Below, in pieces: positions 35,592-44,920 of a DNA stretch of 64,000 nucleotides. The stretch's first letter is position 1. Every line of letters begins with the position of its first letter. The stretch comes from Haloarcula halophila. GTDB lineage: Archaea > Halobacteriota > Halobacteria > Halobacteriales > Haloarculaceae. Where the stretch lies: positions 2,542,001 to 2,606,000 of the forward strand of contig NZ_CP119559.1 of NCBI RefSeq assembly GCF_029278565.1. The letters run 5' to 3'. The position numbers were made by a program, and so were the translations under genes. A model generated the notes under the pieces. It was not told the origin of the DNA, made no database searches, and saw only the letters and a program-made list of their open reading frames with translations.

Positions 35592-36794
35592 TCACGGGCC
35601 GGAGCCGGGATGTGGATACGCGTAGACGTTCGCGTCGTCAGCGGCGACGTAGACCCCGTTCCCGTCGGCAGCGGCCCCAGTCGGCAACGCATCGAACAGT
35701 TCGACAGTTCCCCGGGGCTGTCCGTCGCTACTCAGCTCGTGGAGCGGCCCGGTCGACGGGGCAAAGAGCGTATCGCCGCGGACGGCGGGTGGGGAGAACA
35801 GCTCCGCGTCACGACCCTCGAACGCCCACGCTGTGCGTCCGGTCGAGGGGTCCAGCGCGAGGAGTCGCTCGTAACCCACGACGATACGTTCACCGACCGA
35901 CCCGACGAAATCCACGTCGAGGTCGCTGCGCTGCCACGCCCGTTCGCCGGTAGTCACGTCGAACGCGCGGATGGACCCCTCGTCCCCGCCGCTGACCGCG
36001 TAGCCGCCCGCAGAGGCGACGTTCGTCTCACCGAAGTTCGCGTCGATAGCGGTCTCCCACTGTTTCTCGCCGGAGTCGGCGTCGATCCCGTAGGCCGCGC
36101 TGTGTGTGCTGGGCCGCCGGTTGCCTTTCCCCGCCGCGACACAGACGACCCCGTCTTCGTACGCTGGCTGTTTGACGACGATCGTCCGCTCGTCGGCGTC
36201 CCGTTCGGTGAATATCCACGATACGTCACCCGAGGAGAGCGAACGGGCGACGACGCGCGCTCCCTCTCTGGCACGAGCGGCCAGGAAGACGGTGCCGTCG
36301 ACGACGAGCGGGCGATGATCGCTGGCCTCCGACGGCTTCTCCCATCGGGTCTCGCCCGTCGCCACGTCGAGTGTGTGGACGCGGTAGTCGCTCAACACGA
36401 CAGCGGTCCCGTCAGCGACGGAGACGTGCGGTTCGGTCTCGAACTCCCTGACCCACGCCCGGGTGCCGTCAGCGGCGTCGAAGGCGTACAGACGCCGGTC
36501 GCTACTCCCGACGAGGACCACTCCGTTCGCCGTCACTGGGGGCTGATAGACGGGTGCTCGCGTCCGCTGTGCCCACCGTGCCGACTCCGGAACCTCCGGG
36601 GTCGACACGGCCGAGGCCGTCGGTGAGGACCGATCGGTAGAGCGCCGTGTCGCCGTCGCCGACCGGACCGGCGACTCGGTTACCGTCCGTTCGGTCGGCT
36701 CCTGGAGGTTCAGACAGCCGCCGGTGGAGACGAGACCGGCAAGCCCTGCCATGGTCCGGAGGAACCCCCGGCGGTTCGTCGGCGTGTCGTCCAT
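35592..36794 (-). CDS. Tat-exported PQQ-propeller lipoprotein, third member
   Basis: 400 residues. NRRGFLRTMAGLAGLVSTGGC gives a Tat motif and lipobox Cys27. A Thr/Ser-rich linker precedes PQQ-type blades (FDAADGTRAWVREF, LDVATGETRWEK, IDADSGEKQWETA, LDPSTGRTAWAFE). It is paralogous to the convergent gene at 34382 and to 4173-5549. The TrmB-type regulator gene lies upstream (start at 37653) in the same orientation and may control it. Confidence 0.8.
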   Translation of the reverse strand: MDDTPTNRRGFLRTMAGLAGLVSTGGCLNLQEPTERTVTESPVRSATATRRSTDRSSPTASAVSTPEVPESARWAQRTRAPVYQPPVTANGVVLVGSSDRRLYAFDAADGTRAWVREFETEPHVSVADGTAVVLSDYRVHTLDVATGETRWEKPSEASDHRPLVVDGTVFLAARAREGARVVARSLSSGDVSWIFTERDADERTIVVKQPAYEDGVVCVAAGKGNRRPSTHSAAYGIDADSGEKQWETAIDANFGETNVASAGGYAVSGGDEGSIRAFDVTTGERAWQRSDLDVDFVGSVGERIVVGYERLLALDPSTGRTAWAFEGRDAELFSPPAVRGDTLFAPSTGPLHELSSDGQPRGTVELFDALPTGAAADGNGVYVAADDANVYAYPHPGSGP

Positions 36795-36846
36795 ACTCTC
36801 CTGTCACTCACTGGCGAACCATTACAGGTGGGTCCGACTGCTCGGC

Positions 36847-37653
36847 TCAGGGCGGCCGGATCGGCGTCGCGTTCTCCCAGTGGTCGACGAAGGCCTCGCT
36901 GATGTCCTCGGTGAAGTCGGGGTCCTTGAGGTCGATGACGCCGAAGGTCTCTTCGAGCCCCAGCGGGTGGGGCACCTCGATACACACTTCGATGTCGTCG
37001 ATGAGTTCGAAGGTGGTCGTGATGTCCGAACTGGCCCGCGCGGTGTAGTTGTCGTAGGGTGCCAGTCGGTCGTAGTACTCCTGGTTGGCCGACGCCGGCA
37101 GGTTCTCGAAGAGGTCGGGGCGGACCAACAGGGAGACGTCGACGCCCCGCTCCAGTGCGGTCTCCAGTTCGTCGACGATCCGCTCGGTCCCGGCGCGGAT
37201 GTCGACCTGCCGTGCCGGCGAGGACCCGACCATGACGATCCGCCGGTCGGCGGCGGCCAGGCGCTCCAACAGGAGATCGAGCGAGTCCTCGGGGCCGACC
37301 GCGGCGGTCCAGAACGGTTCCTCGACCGGTTCGGCGCTCTCTAACTGCTCTGCGAGGTCGTCGACGATGCTCTCGTACTGCTGGGACTGCTCTTCGAGTT
37401 CCCGCTTCTTGTCCTCGAGCAGGCGATCGAGCGCGGTCTCCGGTTCGACGGCGACGTACTTCTTCGGTCGACTCGCCGTCTGGCTCCGGACCAGATTGTA
37501 GGTCACGAGGCTGTTGAGAACGTCGTAGATCCGGCCCATCGGAACGTCACTGGCCCGTGACAGCTCTTTCGCCGTCGTCGGACCCGTCTCCAGTAGCGAT
37601 CGATAGGCCCGTGCCTCGTATTCGGAGAGACCGAGGTCGCGTAAACTCGCCAT
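36847..37653 (-). CDS. TrmB-family transcriptional regulator
   Basis: 268 residues: N-terminal winged helix (LGLSEYEARAYRSLLETGPTTAKELS, VPMGRIYDVLNSLVTYNLV), a coiled-coil linker (LLEDKKRELEEQSQQYESI), and a C-terminal ligand domain (VDVSLLVRPDLFENLPAS, PHPLGLEETFGVIDLKD). TrmB regulators respond to sugars and control sugar transport or central metabolism; the ligand here is unknown. It diverges from no gene; the YyaL-like gene is upstream in the same orientation. Confidence 0.87.
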   Translation of the reverse strand: MASLRDLGLSEYEARAYRSLLETGPTTAKELSRASDVPMGRIYDVLNSLVTYNLVRSQTASRPKKYVAVEPETALDRLLEDKKRELEEQSQQYESIVDDLAEQLESAEPVEEPFWTAAVGPEDSLDLLLERLAAADRRIVMVGSSPARQVDIRAGTERIVDELETALERGVDVSLLVRPDLFENLPASANQEYYDRLAPYDNYTARASSDITTTFELIDDIEVCIEVPHPLGLEETFGVIDLKDPDFTEDISEAFVDHWENATPIRPP

Positions 37654-37715
37654 ATCTGGACATGCACTGGGCCTACCTAAAAACTAGCCCCGTGTTTACC
37701 GTTTTCCCCGGTGGG

Positions 37716-39332
37716 CTACTCACCGGTCAGCGCCGCTTCGAGCGTGGCCGGCGTCTCGGCCTCGGCCGTGACGGTCCCGTCTTCCCGGAGCCGCGCGACG
37801 CCGTCTCCGTCCGGGTCGGGGACGACCGTCGTCTCGTGGTCGGCCAGTCGTAGCGCCGCCCGATGGAGGTCGGTCCCCGCCTCGGTGCCGACGACCACCG
37901 CCTGCGGATCTCGGAGCCGTGCAGCCACGGCGGCGTAGCCGGCCACCTCGACACCCATCCGCTCGGCGGCCCCGGCGAAGGCCTCGACCGCCTCGGTCGC
38001 GACCCGGCGGTATCGGTCTTCGCCGGTCAGCGCGGCGAGGTCGACCAGGGCGTCCGCGAGTTCGACAGTCGTATCCAGGGGATGTAGCGACCGGCTACAG
38101 AGGCCGGCACCGCTCTCGGGACCGTCCCGGAACGCGCCGCTTTGCTCCTGGCGGTGTTCGATCGTCCAGTCGGCGACCCCACGAGCGGGGCCGGACTCGC
38201 CGGTCACCTGCCAACTCGTCGTCAGTCCCTGGAGGAGGCCGGCCTGGTCGCCCAGGAGGCCGCGATCGCTCCCCTCGCCGTCGTAGTGGGCGACCGCGCC
38301 GTCCTCGACGAGGCGGTCACAGACGCTATCCCTGGCTCGCTGGGCGTACCGACGGGCGCGTTCGTCGTCGGTGTAGGCCGCCAGCCACAGCAGACCGTCG
38401 ACCGCCAGGCCGTTCCGGTCGGCGAAGACCGTCTCGTCGACGTGAGGCGGATCCGCCTCCTCGCGTTCGCTGGGTTCGAGTCGGTAGTAGTCGTCGACGC
38501 CGGCCTGGCTCCCGGCGAAGGCGTCCGCGTCGTCGGCCCACAGCGTCGTCGTGAGGTACTCGGCGGTCCGCTGGGCGGCGTCGCGGTAGGTCTCGGTCCC
38601 GGTGTACCGGTAGCCGTGTGCGAACGCACGGACCAGGGCGGCGTTCTCGTCGAGCAGTTTCTCCCGGCGCGGGTTCGACCAGTTCCGGTCGGTCGCGTAC
38701 CGGAAGAAGCCGCCGTCGTACGTATCGAACAGGTGTGTGTGGATCGCTTCGAGGCTCCGGGTCGCCTGGTCACGGGCCCGGACCAGCGCGAACTCGACGG
38801 TCCGGGCCAGCGGGAACTTCACGTCCGTCCCCCAGCCGCCGAACTCCTCGTCGTAGGCGCCCAGCAACTGCTCGATCATGTGTTCCTCGATGCGTGGGCG
38901 TAACTCGCCGGCCGGCGGCGCCTCGTCCTGGAGCTGTCTCGGGATCGAGCCCGCCTCCGCCCCCCGGGAGTCCCAGGCCTCGCGGACGCTATCGAGAATG
39001 CCGCGGAAGCCGTCCGGGCCGAGGAACGTCGCGCCGGTGATGACCTCACCGGCGGGGGTGAGAAACACCGTCGAGGGGAACCCGCCCATCGTGTACCGTT
39101 CCCTGACACGGGGGTCGCGGTCGGCGTCGACCCTGACCGGAACGAACCCGTCGTTGATGTTGGCCGCGATGCGTGGCTCGCCGTAGGTCCCCCGGTCCAT
39201 GGCCCGACACTCCCCGCTCCAGGGCACGGTCAGGGAGAGCAGGACCGGCCGGCCGCTGTCGGCGGCTGCCTCGAAGGCCGCTGGCCCCCACTCGCGCCAC
39301 TCGACTTTCGTCTCCGCCGCGAACTCGTCCAT
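37716..39332 (-). CDS. YyaL-like thioredoxin-fold/alpha-barrel protein (DUF255 family)
   Basis: 538 residues, shorter than the usual 650-700. Residues 1-120 form a thioredoxin-like domain (PVLLSLTVPWSGECRAMDRG, YTMGGFPSTVFLTPAGEVI); the rest is an (alpha/alpha) barrel (DEEFGGWGTDVKFP, FDTYDGGFFRYATD, RNGLAVDGLLWLA). The usual Cys-x-x-Cys of the family is reduced to the single C42 in WSGEC, so disulphide redox activity is doubtful. Function remains unknown in the whole family. Confidence 0.8.
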   Translation of the reverse strand: MDEFAAETKVEWREWGPAAFEAAADSGRPVLLSLTVPWSGECRAMDRGTYGEPRIAANINDGFVPVRVDADRDPRVRERYTMGGFPSTVFLTPAGEVITGATFLGPDGFRGILDSVREAWDSRGAEAGSIPRQLQDEAPPAGELRPRIEEHMIEQLLGAYDEEFGGWGTDVKFPLARTVEFALVRARDQATRSLEAIHTHLFDTYDGGFFRYATDRNWSNPRREKLLDENAALVRAFAHGYRYTGTETYRDAAQRTAEYLTTTLWADDADAFAGSQAGVDDYYRLEPSEREEADPPHVDETVFADRNGLAVDGLLWLAAYTDDERARRYAQRARDSVCDRLVEDGAVAHYDGEGSDRGLLGDQAGLLQGLTTSWQVTGESGPARGVADWTIEHRQEQSGAFRDGPESGAGLCSRSLHPLDTTVELADALVDLAALTGEDRYRRVATEAVEAFAGAAERMGVEVAGYAAVAARLRDPQAVVVGTEAGTDLHRAALRLADHETTVVPDPDGDGVARLREDGTVTAEAETPATLEAALTGE

Positions 39333-39424
39333 ACCGGCCGTCGGCCCTGCGCGTACATAGGCCCTTCACTCCCCGGTCGTCACTCGACGAAAGACCGATT
39401 GGTCGGCCGGCCCAACTGCTGGCT

Positions 39425-40801
39425 ATGTGTGCCCACCAGACCGGTCGGTCGGTCGACACGCCGGTCACGCCGGGCGACCGACCGCCGCGTCTCGGTCGCC
39501 TGCCGGTCGTCGACAACACCGTCGCGATGCTGCGGGACCCACTGGCGTTCTACGACCGCGTCGGCGACCACGAGGCCGACGTCGTCGGCTACAACGTCGC
39601 GGGGACGACCGGCTACTTCCTCACGCACCCGGACCTGATCGAACAGGTGCTCGTCACCGACGCCAGCGACTACGAGAAGGGCGCACTGCTTCAGCGCACG
39701 CTCGGGGAGTTCGTCGGTGAGGGCCTCTTTCTCCTGGAGGGCGAGGAGTGGCAACGCCAGCGGACGGCCCTCCAGCCGGCCTTCTACCGGGACCGCATCG
39801 AGACCTACGGCGAGACGATGACCGACTTCGCAGCGGCGACCGCCGACGAGTGGGACGACGGCGAGGTCGTCGACGCCCGGCCGTCGATGCAGGCGCTCAC
39901 ACTGCGGATTCTCGGGAAGACGCTGCTGGACGTGGAGATCGAGACGACCGCCGACGCGCTCGAACCGCTGCTCTCGGCGCTCCGGCACCGCCTCGACCCG
40001 CGGACGCTGTCGGCGTATCTCCCACTGTGGGTCCCGACGCCGATCAACCGCCGCGTGAACCGGTCGCTCTCGGCCTTCGAGGCGACGCTCGACGACATCG
40101 TCGCCGCCCGCCGGCGAGAGGACGAGACGACTCGCGAGGCCCGTGACGACGTCCTCTCGCTGTTGCTCTCGATGGACGAGGAGACGATGGACCGCGAGCG
40201 GCTGGGCGACCAGTTGCTGACCTTTCTCGTGGCCGGCCACGACACCACGTCGCTGACCCTGTCGTACGCCTGGTTCCTGCTGGCGACCCACCCACAGATC
40301 CAGCGCCGACTCCACGAGGAACTCGACGAGACGCTCGACGGGGCGACCCCGACGGTGGCGGACCTATTCGAACTCCCCTACCTGGATCGGGTCCTCTCGG
40401 AGGTACTGCGGCTCTACCCGCCGGCGTTTACCGTCTTCCGCCAGCCGGCCCGACCGGTCTCGCTGGGCGGCTACGAGATCGGCCCCGACGCGCAACTGAC
40501 CCTCCCACAGTGGCTCGTCCACCGGGACGAGCGGTGGTACGACGATCCCGACGCCTTCCGTCCGGACCGCTGGACCGACGACTTCGAGTCGACACTGCCC
40601 GACTACGCCTACTACCCCTTCGGCGGCGGTCCCCGACACTGCATCGGGATGCGCTTCGCCCGGATGGAGGCGAAACTCGCGCTGGCGACGATCGCCCAAC
40701 GGTTCGCCGTCGAGCCGGTCACCGAACCACCGCTGGAGTTGGCCATGCAGATCACTCTCTCGCCGGCCGAACCGATCCAGATTCGGGTTCGCGACCGGTA
40801 G
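39425..40801 (+). CDS. Cytochrome P450
   Basis: 458 residues. I-helix A270-G-H-D-T-T, ExxR at E326/R329 (SEVLRLYPPAF), and the heme loop FGGGPRHCIG with C406 as axial ligand. Overall layout resembles bacterial class I long-chain or carotenoid/terpene hydroxylating P450s; substrate unknown. There is no signal or membrane anchor. Redox partners could be the ferredoxin at 25554 or others; no partner is adjacent. ATG 39425 is preferred to the longer in-frame extension at 39173, which overlaps the YyaL-like gene. Confidence 0.9.
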   Translation: MCAHQTGRSVDTPVTPGDRPPRLGRLPVVDNTVAMLRDPLAFYDRVGDHEADVVGYNVAGTTGYFLTHPDLIEQVLVTDASDYEKGALLQRTLGEFVGEGLFLLEGEEWQRQRTALQPAFYRDRIETYGETMTDFAAATADEWDDGEVVDARPSMQALTLRILGKTLLDVEIETTADALEPLLSALRHRLDPRTLSAYLPLWVPTPINRRVNRSLSAFEATLDDIVAARRREDETTREARDDVLSLLLSMDEETMDRERLGDQLLTFLVAGHDTTSLTLSYAWFLLATHPQIQRRLHEELDETLDGATPTVADLFELPYLDRVLSEVLRLYPPAFTVFRQPARPVSLGGYEIGPDAQLTLPQWLVHRDERWYDDPDAFRPDRWTDDFESTLPDYAYYPFGGGPRHCIGMRFARMEAKLALATIAQRFAVEPVTEPPLELAMQITLSPAEPIQIRVRDR

Positions 40802-40858
40802 CCGGCCCCAACCTCCCGCTCTCGAAAGGGGTTTGGGGCCGGCCCTGCAAGGGCGGGT

Positions 40859-41404
40859 ATGCTCCGGGTCATCGGGCTGTTGTTGCTCATCCCGCTGTTC
40901 GACATCGTGTTACTCGTGGCTGTCGCGATCCCCTTCTTTGGCCCCCTCGTGACGGTCGCACTGGTCGTCCTGACCGCCCTCGTCGGCATGCTCCTGGTCC
41001 GCGCCGAAGGTCGGGCGACGCTCAGGAAGATCCAGCAGAAACTCGCTCAGGGCGAAGTCCCCACGGACGAACTCGTCGACGGCGGCCTGCTCATCGCCGC
41101 CGGCGCGTTCTTCCTCACCCCGGGCCTGGTGACCGACGCCGTCGGTCTTCTGCTGGCGATCCCGTTCACCCGCTACCCGATCCGCGCCGCCACCAACCGC
41201 TGGGTCGTCAGACCCTACATCGACGCCAAGACGGGCGGCTTCGCCAGCGGACAGGTGTACATCGGCGGCTTCCCCGACGAGGGACAGGGCGGGATGGGAG
41301 CGGGGCAGGGACCGGACGGCGGTTCCCAGCCCAGCGGGGGCTCCGGGTCGGGTTTCGACCCCGACGACGCCACTGACGTGGACTTCGAGGATTCGGACCG
41401 GTAG
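40859..41404 (+). CDS. FxsA family membrane protein
   Basis: 181 residues with N-terminal membrane segments (VIGLLLLIPLFDIVLLVAVAIPFF, VTVALVVLTALVGMLLV), the FxsA block RKIQQKLAQGEVPTDELVDGGLLIAAGAFFLTPG split over helix 2-3, and a long Gly/Asp-rich cytosolic tail. In bacteria FxsA influences phage exclusion, but the archaeal function is unknown. It lies 57 bp after the P450 gene and upstream of tRNA-Ile. Confidence 0.85.
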   Translation: MLRVIGLLLLIPLFDIVLLVAVAIPFFGPLVTVALVVLTALVGMLLVRAEGRATLRKIQQKLAQGEVPTDELVDGGLLIAAGAFFLTPGLVTDAVGLLLAIPFTRYPIRAATNRWVVRPYIDAKTGGFASGQVYIGGFPDEGQGGMGAGQGPDGGSQPSGGSGSGFDPDDATDVDFEDSDR

Positions 41405-41491
41405 TGGCTGCCCTGGTGTGGTTTCACACCCGAACGCCGGTGAAACGTTACCCTTTTCACTACCCCTCGGGTACAGTCTGATGCGTTCAGC

Positions 41492-41565
41492 GGGCCAATA
41501 GCTCAATCAGGTTGAGCGCTCGGCTGATAACCGGGAGGTTCGCGGTTCAAATCCGCGTTGGCCCA
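41492..41565 (+). tRNA. tRNA-Ile (anticodon GAU)
   Basis: 74 nt from GGGCCAATAGC to TTGGCCC plus discriminator A. Acceptor stem GGGCCAA/TTGGCCC pairs fully; anticodon loop CTGATAA gives GAT; T-arm is GCGGTTCAAATCCGC. CCA is not encoded, and there is no intron. Confidence 0.96.
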
Positions 41566-41626
41566 CTCGTTTTCCTTCCGTTCCCTAGCCGAGAGCGGAG
41601 CCGTCCGTAGTGGTTCCGCACCGCTG

Positions 41627-42865
41627 TCAGTGTCCGGACACTGGTTCCCGGAGTGCCCACGTGTCCGTCTCCGGATCGAGCTTCGAGGGTTCCGAACCCC
41701 GTTCGGTCAGAACGCCCGCGTGGTACAGCATCGCTTTGAGTTGGAACACTGTCGGCGAATGATAGACGCCGCCGTCGGTCAGCGCAGGCCGGCGGAGCCC
41801 ACCGTCGTCGGTCAGTACGCGGCTCCGAACGTCGCCGTCGCCACGCAGGAACAACTCGACAGTGAACGTGGGGTGGGTCGCGTGGAGATACTCGACGAAC
41901 TCGACGAGCGACGGCGAGGGAAAGCCGTCGTCGTGGAGACATTGGAGTTCCTCGACGAGTAACTGTGTCGCCGGATACGCGTAGACGACACGGCGGGTGA
42001 GTTGGCCCCACCGCGGGGCGATGTCGACGAACCGTTTCCGGGAGCGCTTCCACGCTCCGAAGGCAGCCAGGGCGTCGTCGACTGACCCGTACTCCCGGAG
42101 GCCGAACCGAACGACCTCGCGGCCGAGGGGCGTCAGCCCGTTTTCGGGGCCGCGATCGAGCAGTCCCAAAAAGACAGCCCCTCGGCGGGCGTCGGCAACG
42201 GCACCGACGACGCGCTCGGCGACGAGGTCGTCGGTTGCTCCATCGTGGACGACCGCCAGCGGGACAGCGAGGTAGTTCTTCGGGTGGTTCAGTCCGAAAC
42301 TCCGGTCGGTGACCCCCTGTGCGCTGGCCTGGAAGCGGATCGCGGTCGCCTCGTCGGGCGAGCGGGTGCCGACGACACGGGGCCGTTCGAGGACTGTCAC
42401 GGTCTCACTATCGACGCCGAGGACGCCGACGTTGACCTGGCGAGCCAGCGTCCGGGTCGACTGGGTGATCGCTCCGGTCGGCGCGGCGAGGAAGGCGACG
42501 TTCGCTTCGCCGAGACGGTCGTGTGCCTGGACGACGCCACGTTCGACGTCGGTGGTCCCGTGGCTGGTCGCACCTTTGGCCTCGACGGCGATCAGCGGCG
42601 GCTGGTCGCCCAGCCGGTCGATCGCGAGGACCTCGTCGTTGATCCGGCCGACGCCGACCAGATCGGGGTAGCCCGAGCCGACACGAACGTGGTTGAACGG
42701 GGCCAGGCTCGCCCGTGTCCGTTCGGGGATCGGCGTCTCCGCGAGCCACTGTTCCTGTGCGAACTGCGTGTCGGCGACGACGTACTGGTCCGGGGCGTCC
42801 TCGGGGAAGAGTCGCTGTTTTGCCCGGGCGAGGACCTGGGGCTCGGTCTGGACGGTGGCGGCCAT
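41627..42865 (-). CDS. PD-(D/E)XK-like nuclease-domain protein of unknown role
   Basis: 412 residues. The N-terminal part has a nuclease-type constellation: SGYPDLVGVG (P67-D68) on one strand and LIAVEAKGAT (E95-x-K97) on the next, as in PD-(D/E)XK endonucleases and Holliday junction-type folds. Residues about 130-250 continue with a beta-rich region (VAFLAAPTG, GVLGVDSETV). The C-terminal half is helical with winged-helix character (LTPLGREVVRFGLREYGSVDDALAAF, TVFQLKAMLYHAGVL). No partner methyltransferase or ATPase is adjacent. It lies 61 bp downstream of tRNA-Ile on the opposite strand. It could be a defence or repair nuclease; inference only. Confidence 0.65.
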   Translation of the reverse strand: MAATVQTEPQVLARAKQRLFPEDAPDQYVVADTQFAQEQWLAETPIPERTRASLAPFNHVRVGSGYPDLVGVGRINDEVLAIDRLGDQPPLIAVEAKGATSHGTTDVERGVVQAHDRLGEANVAFLAAPTGAITQSTRTLARQVNVGVLGVDSETVTVLERPRVVGTRSPDEATAIRFQASAQGVTDRSFGLNHPKNYLAVPLAVVHDGATDDLVAERVVGAVADARRGAVFLGLLDRGPENGLTPLGREVVRFGLREYGSVDDALAAFGAWKRSRKRFVDIAPRWGQLTRRVVYAYPATQLLVEELQCLHDDGFPSPSLVEFVEYLHATHPTFTVELFLRGDGDVRSRVLTDDGGLRRPALTDGGVYHSPTVFQLKAMLYHAGVLTERGSEPSKLDPETDTWALREPVSGH

Positions 42866-43311
42866 GGCCGTGCTTCAGTCAGCGGGACAAAGAGCGTTCG
42901 GGGCCACCGCGGTCTGTCGTTCGGTTCCGGTGAGTGCGTGTCGGCCGGGAGCACTGATCGCCCGGTAGCTCTCGGTAGTCCTACAGTCCGCTCATAGCAG
43001 CGGTCATGACACAGGCACTAGACACGCCGCTGTGGGCGCCGGATGCCATCGGTACCGGGTCCCAGCAGCCATCGTCCCGGCGCCCACGTGGTCGACACTC
43101 GTCCGGCCGGTCTACGTCCCTAGGGGCTCGACTCACCGGCGGAATCGTCCCAGCGACACAGTCGGAGTCGACGGTACCGAGAGGACGACAGACAACGACT
43201 CATAGGCTCGTTTTTCGCTCCCCCGATCTGATCAGTCCAGGACGTGTGTCGTTCAGAGACTGACCGATAGAGGCCCTACATTCAGGACACGGTGGTTCGA
43301 AATCGATTTGA
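42866..43311. other. Intergenic, 446 bp, no supported gene
   Basis: A frame 43006-43263 (+, 85 codons) starts with ATG but has no family similarity, a low-complexity Ser/Arg-rich product and no promoter-like box at a good distance, so I do not call it. The region may be degenerate. Some A/T tracts occur near 43200-43215 and 43295-43315. Confidence 0.5.
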
Positions 43312-43491
43312 TTAGCCGGATGAGAGGACGTACATCCCAAGAAGTGTAGCGACGATTCCGACCAGTACGGCAGGAATCTGGAATCCGCTCATCCAGAGCA
43401 TCGCACCGACGAAATACCCGAACATCACGGCGAACGTCGCCGTCCACTTCCACGACCACCATCCGGAGGTCGACGGTGGACCTGGACTCAT
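43312..43491 (-). CDS. Small two-helix membrane protein (59 aa)
   Basis: From ATG 43491: MSPGPPSTSGWWSWKW then two hydrophobic helices (ATFAVMFGYFVGAMLWMSGF and IPAVLVGIVATLLGMYVL). An AT-rich promoter is visible on the minus strand, with TACTATATGG about 20 nt before the start and tttttta adjacent. No family recognised. Its small size and clean promoter suggest a real gene. Confidence 0.6.
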   Translation of the reverse strand: MSPGPPSTSGWWSWKWTATFAVMFGYFVGAMLWMSGFQIPAVLVGIVATLLGMYVLSSG

Positions 43492-43710
43492 GCTAAAAAA
43501 TTTCCATATAGTAACACAAAGAGTTGTTGTTGCCCGCGAACAGGAGCGCGTTAGACTCGCACACCTACCGAGCAGGGAATCCGTCTTCGACGGTCCTGAA
43601 ACCACTCTTTCTGTCCGCTGTTCGCTGACACCCGCATCCTGTGACCGGAGACAGCGGTGCAACTAGAACCATCGGGTTATTTGTCGATCGCCTTTCGATT
43701 TCCGAGTGAC

Positions 43711-43956
43711 ATGACAGTCCTGTCGACGAACGACGAAGGGAAGTTCCTGATGGACAACGAGGGCGAGCAGATCGGGATCGTCACCGAGGTCGATCCGGAC
43801 GAACAGATCGCCTACGTCGAGCCCGAACCCGACGTCACCGAGGCCATCGTCCAGGGACTCGGGTTCGGTGACGCCGACGCCGACGATATCGAGGTTCCCG
43901 CCGAGAGCGTCGCGACGGTCACCGACAGCGAGATTCGCGTCGCCCGCGACCTGTAG
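43711..43956 (+). CDS. Small PRC-barrel-like protein (DUF5749-like)
   Basis: 81 residues (MTVLSTNDEGKFLMDNEGEQIGIV), a beta-rich acidic domain with the G-x-x-I-G-I-V pattern of PRC-barrel folds, then VTEAIVQGLGFGDADADDIEVP. Widespread in haloarchaea as a hypothetical protein; function unknown. It lies 89 bp before the CoA-synthesis genes, possibly in the same unit. Confidence 0.65.
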   Translation: MTVLSTNDEGKFLMDNEGEQIGIVTEVDPDEQIAYVEPEPDVTEAIVQGLGFGDADADDIEVPAESVATVTDSEIRVARDL

Positions 43957-44045
43957 GAGCGCGCTCGATCAGGGGACCTGCGGCTGACCTCGTCTTCTCG
44001 GTCGACCGCGAACCGTTAAACCGTCCCCGGCCCGAGTGGTGGGGT

Positions 44046-44882
44046 ATGAGCGAGGAGGCACACGCGTTCGTTCCGGGACACGTGACGGGGTTTTTCACCG
44101 TCGACTGGGACGACGATCCGACGAAAGCGGGCTCTCGCGGGGGCGGGCTGGCGCTCTCCGACGGGGTTCGCGTGACCGTCGAGCGAGCCGAGGAGACGAC
44201 GATCGCACTCGACGGCACCGACATCGAGATGGATGCGGTCGATCGGGTTCTGGATGCATTGCGGGCGAAGGCACGGGTCAGTGCCGAGACGGACCTTCCG
44301 CTGGGTGCGGGCTTTGGCGTCTCCGGTGGGATGGCACTGGGGACGGCACTGGCGGCCAACGCAGCCTTCGACCGGGGGTTGTCGTACAACGAACTGGTCA
44401 CGATCGCACACGGGGCAGAGGTCCAGGCGGGAACTGGGCTCGGTGACGTCGTCGCGCAGGCCCGCGGCGGCATCCCGTTACGGCTCGAACCCGGCGGGCC
44501 GCAGTACAACTACGTCGACGCGGTCCCGGCGCGGACCCGCGTCGAGTACCACTCCCTGGGTGAACTCTCGACCGCCGAGGTCATCGACGGCGAGACGGAG
44601 GCGTTGACCGCCGCCGGCGAACGGGCGATCTCGCAAGTGGTCCGCGAGCCCACGCTGTCGACGTTCATGCGAGCCTCGCGACAGTTCGCACGGGAAGCCG
44701 ATCTCCTGACGCCCGAGCTCACACAGGTCATCGGCGAGGTGGCCGACGCCGGCGGCGACCCCTCGATGGCGATGCTCGGCGAGACGGTGTTCACGCTGGG
44801 AACCGGACTGACAGACGCCGGCTACGACGCTGCGGTCTGTGAGGTGTATCCGCCGGGTGGGACAGTCGAGGACGGCGGCTGA
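44046..44882 (+). CDS. Pantoate kinase (archaeal GHMP type)
   Basis: 278 residues of the GHMP kinase fold: FVPGHVTGFF near the N-terminus and the ATP loop GAGFGVSGGMALGTALA. Archaeal CoA synthesis phosphorylates pantoate first, in contrast to bacteria, and the next gene encodes the partner enzyme 4-phosphopantoate-beta-alanine ligase; this context makes the kinase assignment firm. It ends 38 bp before that gene. Confidence 0.88.
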   Translation: MSEEAHAFVPGHVTGFFTVDWDDDPTKAGSRGGGLALSDGVRVTVERAEETTIALDGTDIEMDAVDRVLDALRAKARVSAETDLPLGAGFGVSGGMALGTALAANAAFDRGLSYNELVTIAHGAEVQAGTGLGDVVAQARGGIPLRLEPGGPQYNYVDAVPARTRVEYHSLGELSTAEVIDGETEALTAAGERAISQVVREPTLSTFMRASRQFAREADLLTPELTQVIGEVADAGGDPSMAMLGETVFTLGTGLTDAGYDAAVCEVYPPGGTVEDGG

Positions 44883-44920
44883 CCGACGGATTTTCTACCC
44901 TCGGGGAGCCAACGGAAGGT

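Noticed and set aside
41492-42865. Genomic island anchored at tRNA-Ile
   Set aside because: No duplicate of the tRNA-Ile 3' end was noticed downstream and no integrase is present, so only the single unusual gene is reported.
43006-43263. 85-codon plus-strand frame starting with ATG
   Set aside because: No family, Ser/Arg-rich composition, no suitable promoter.
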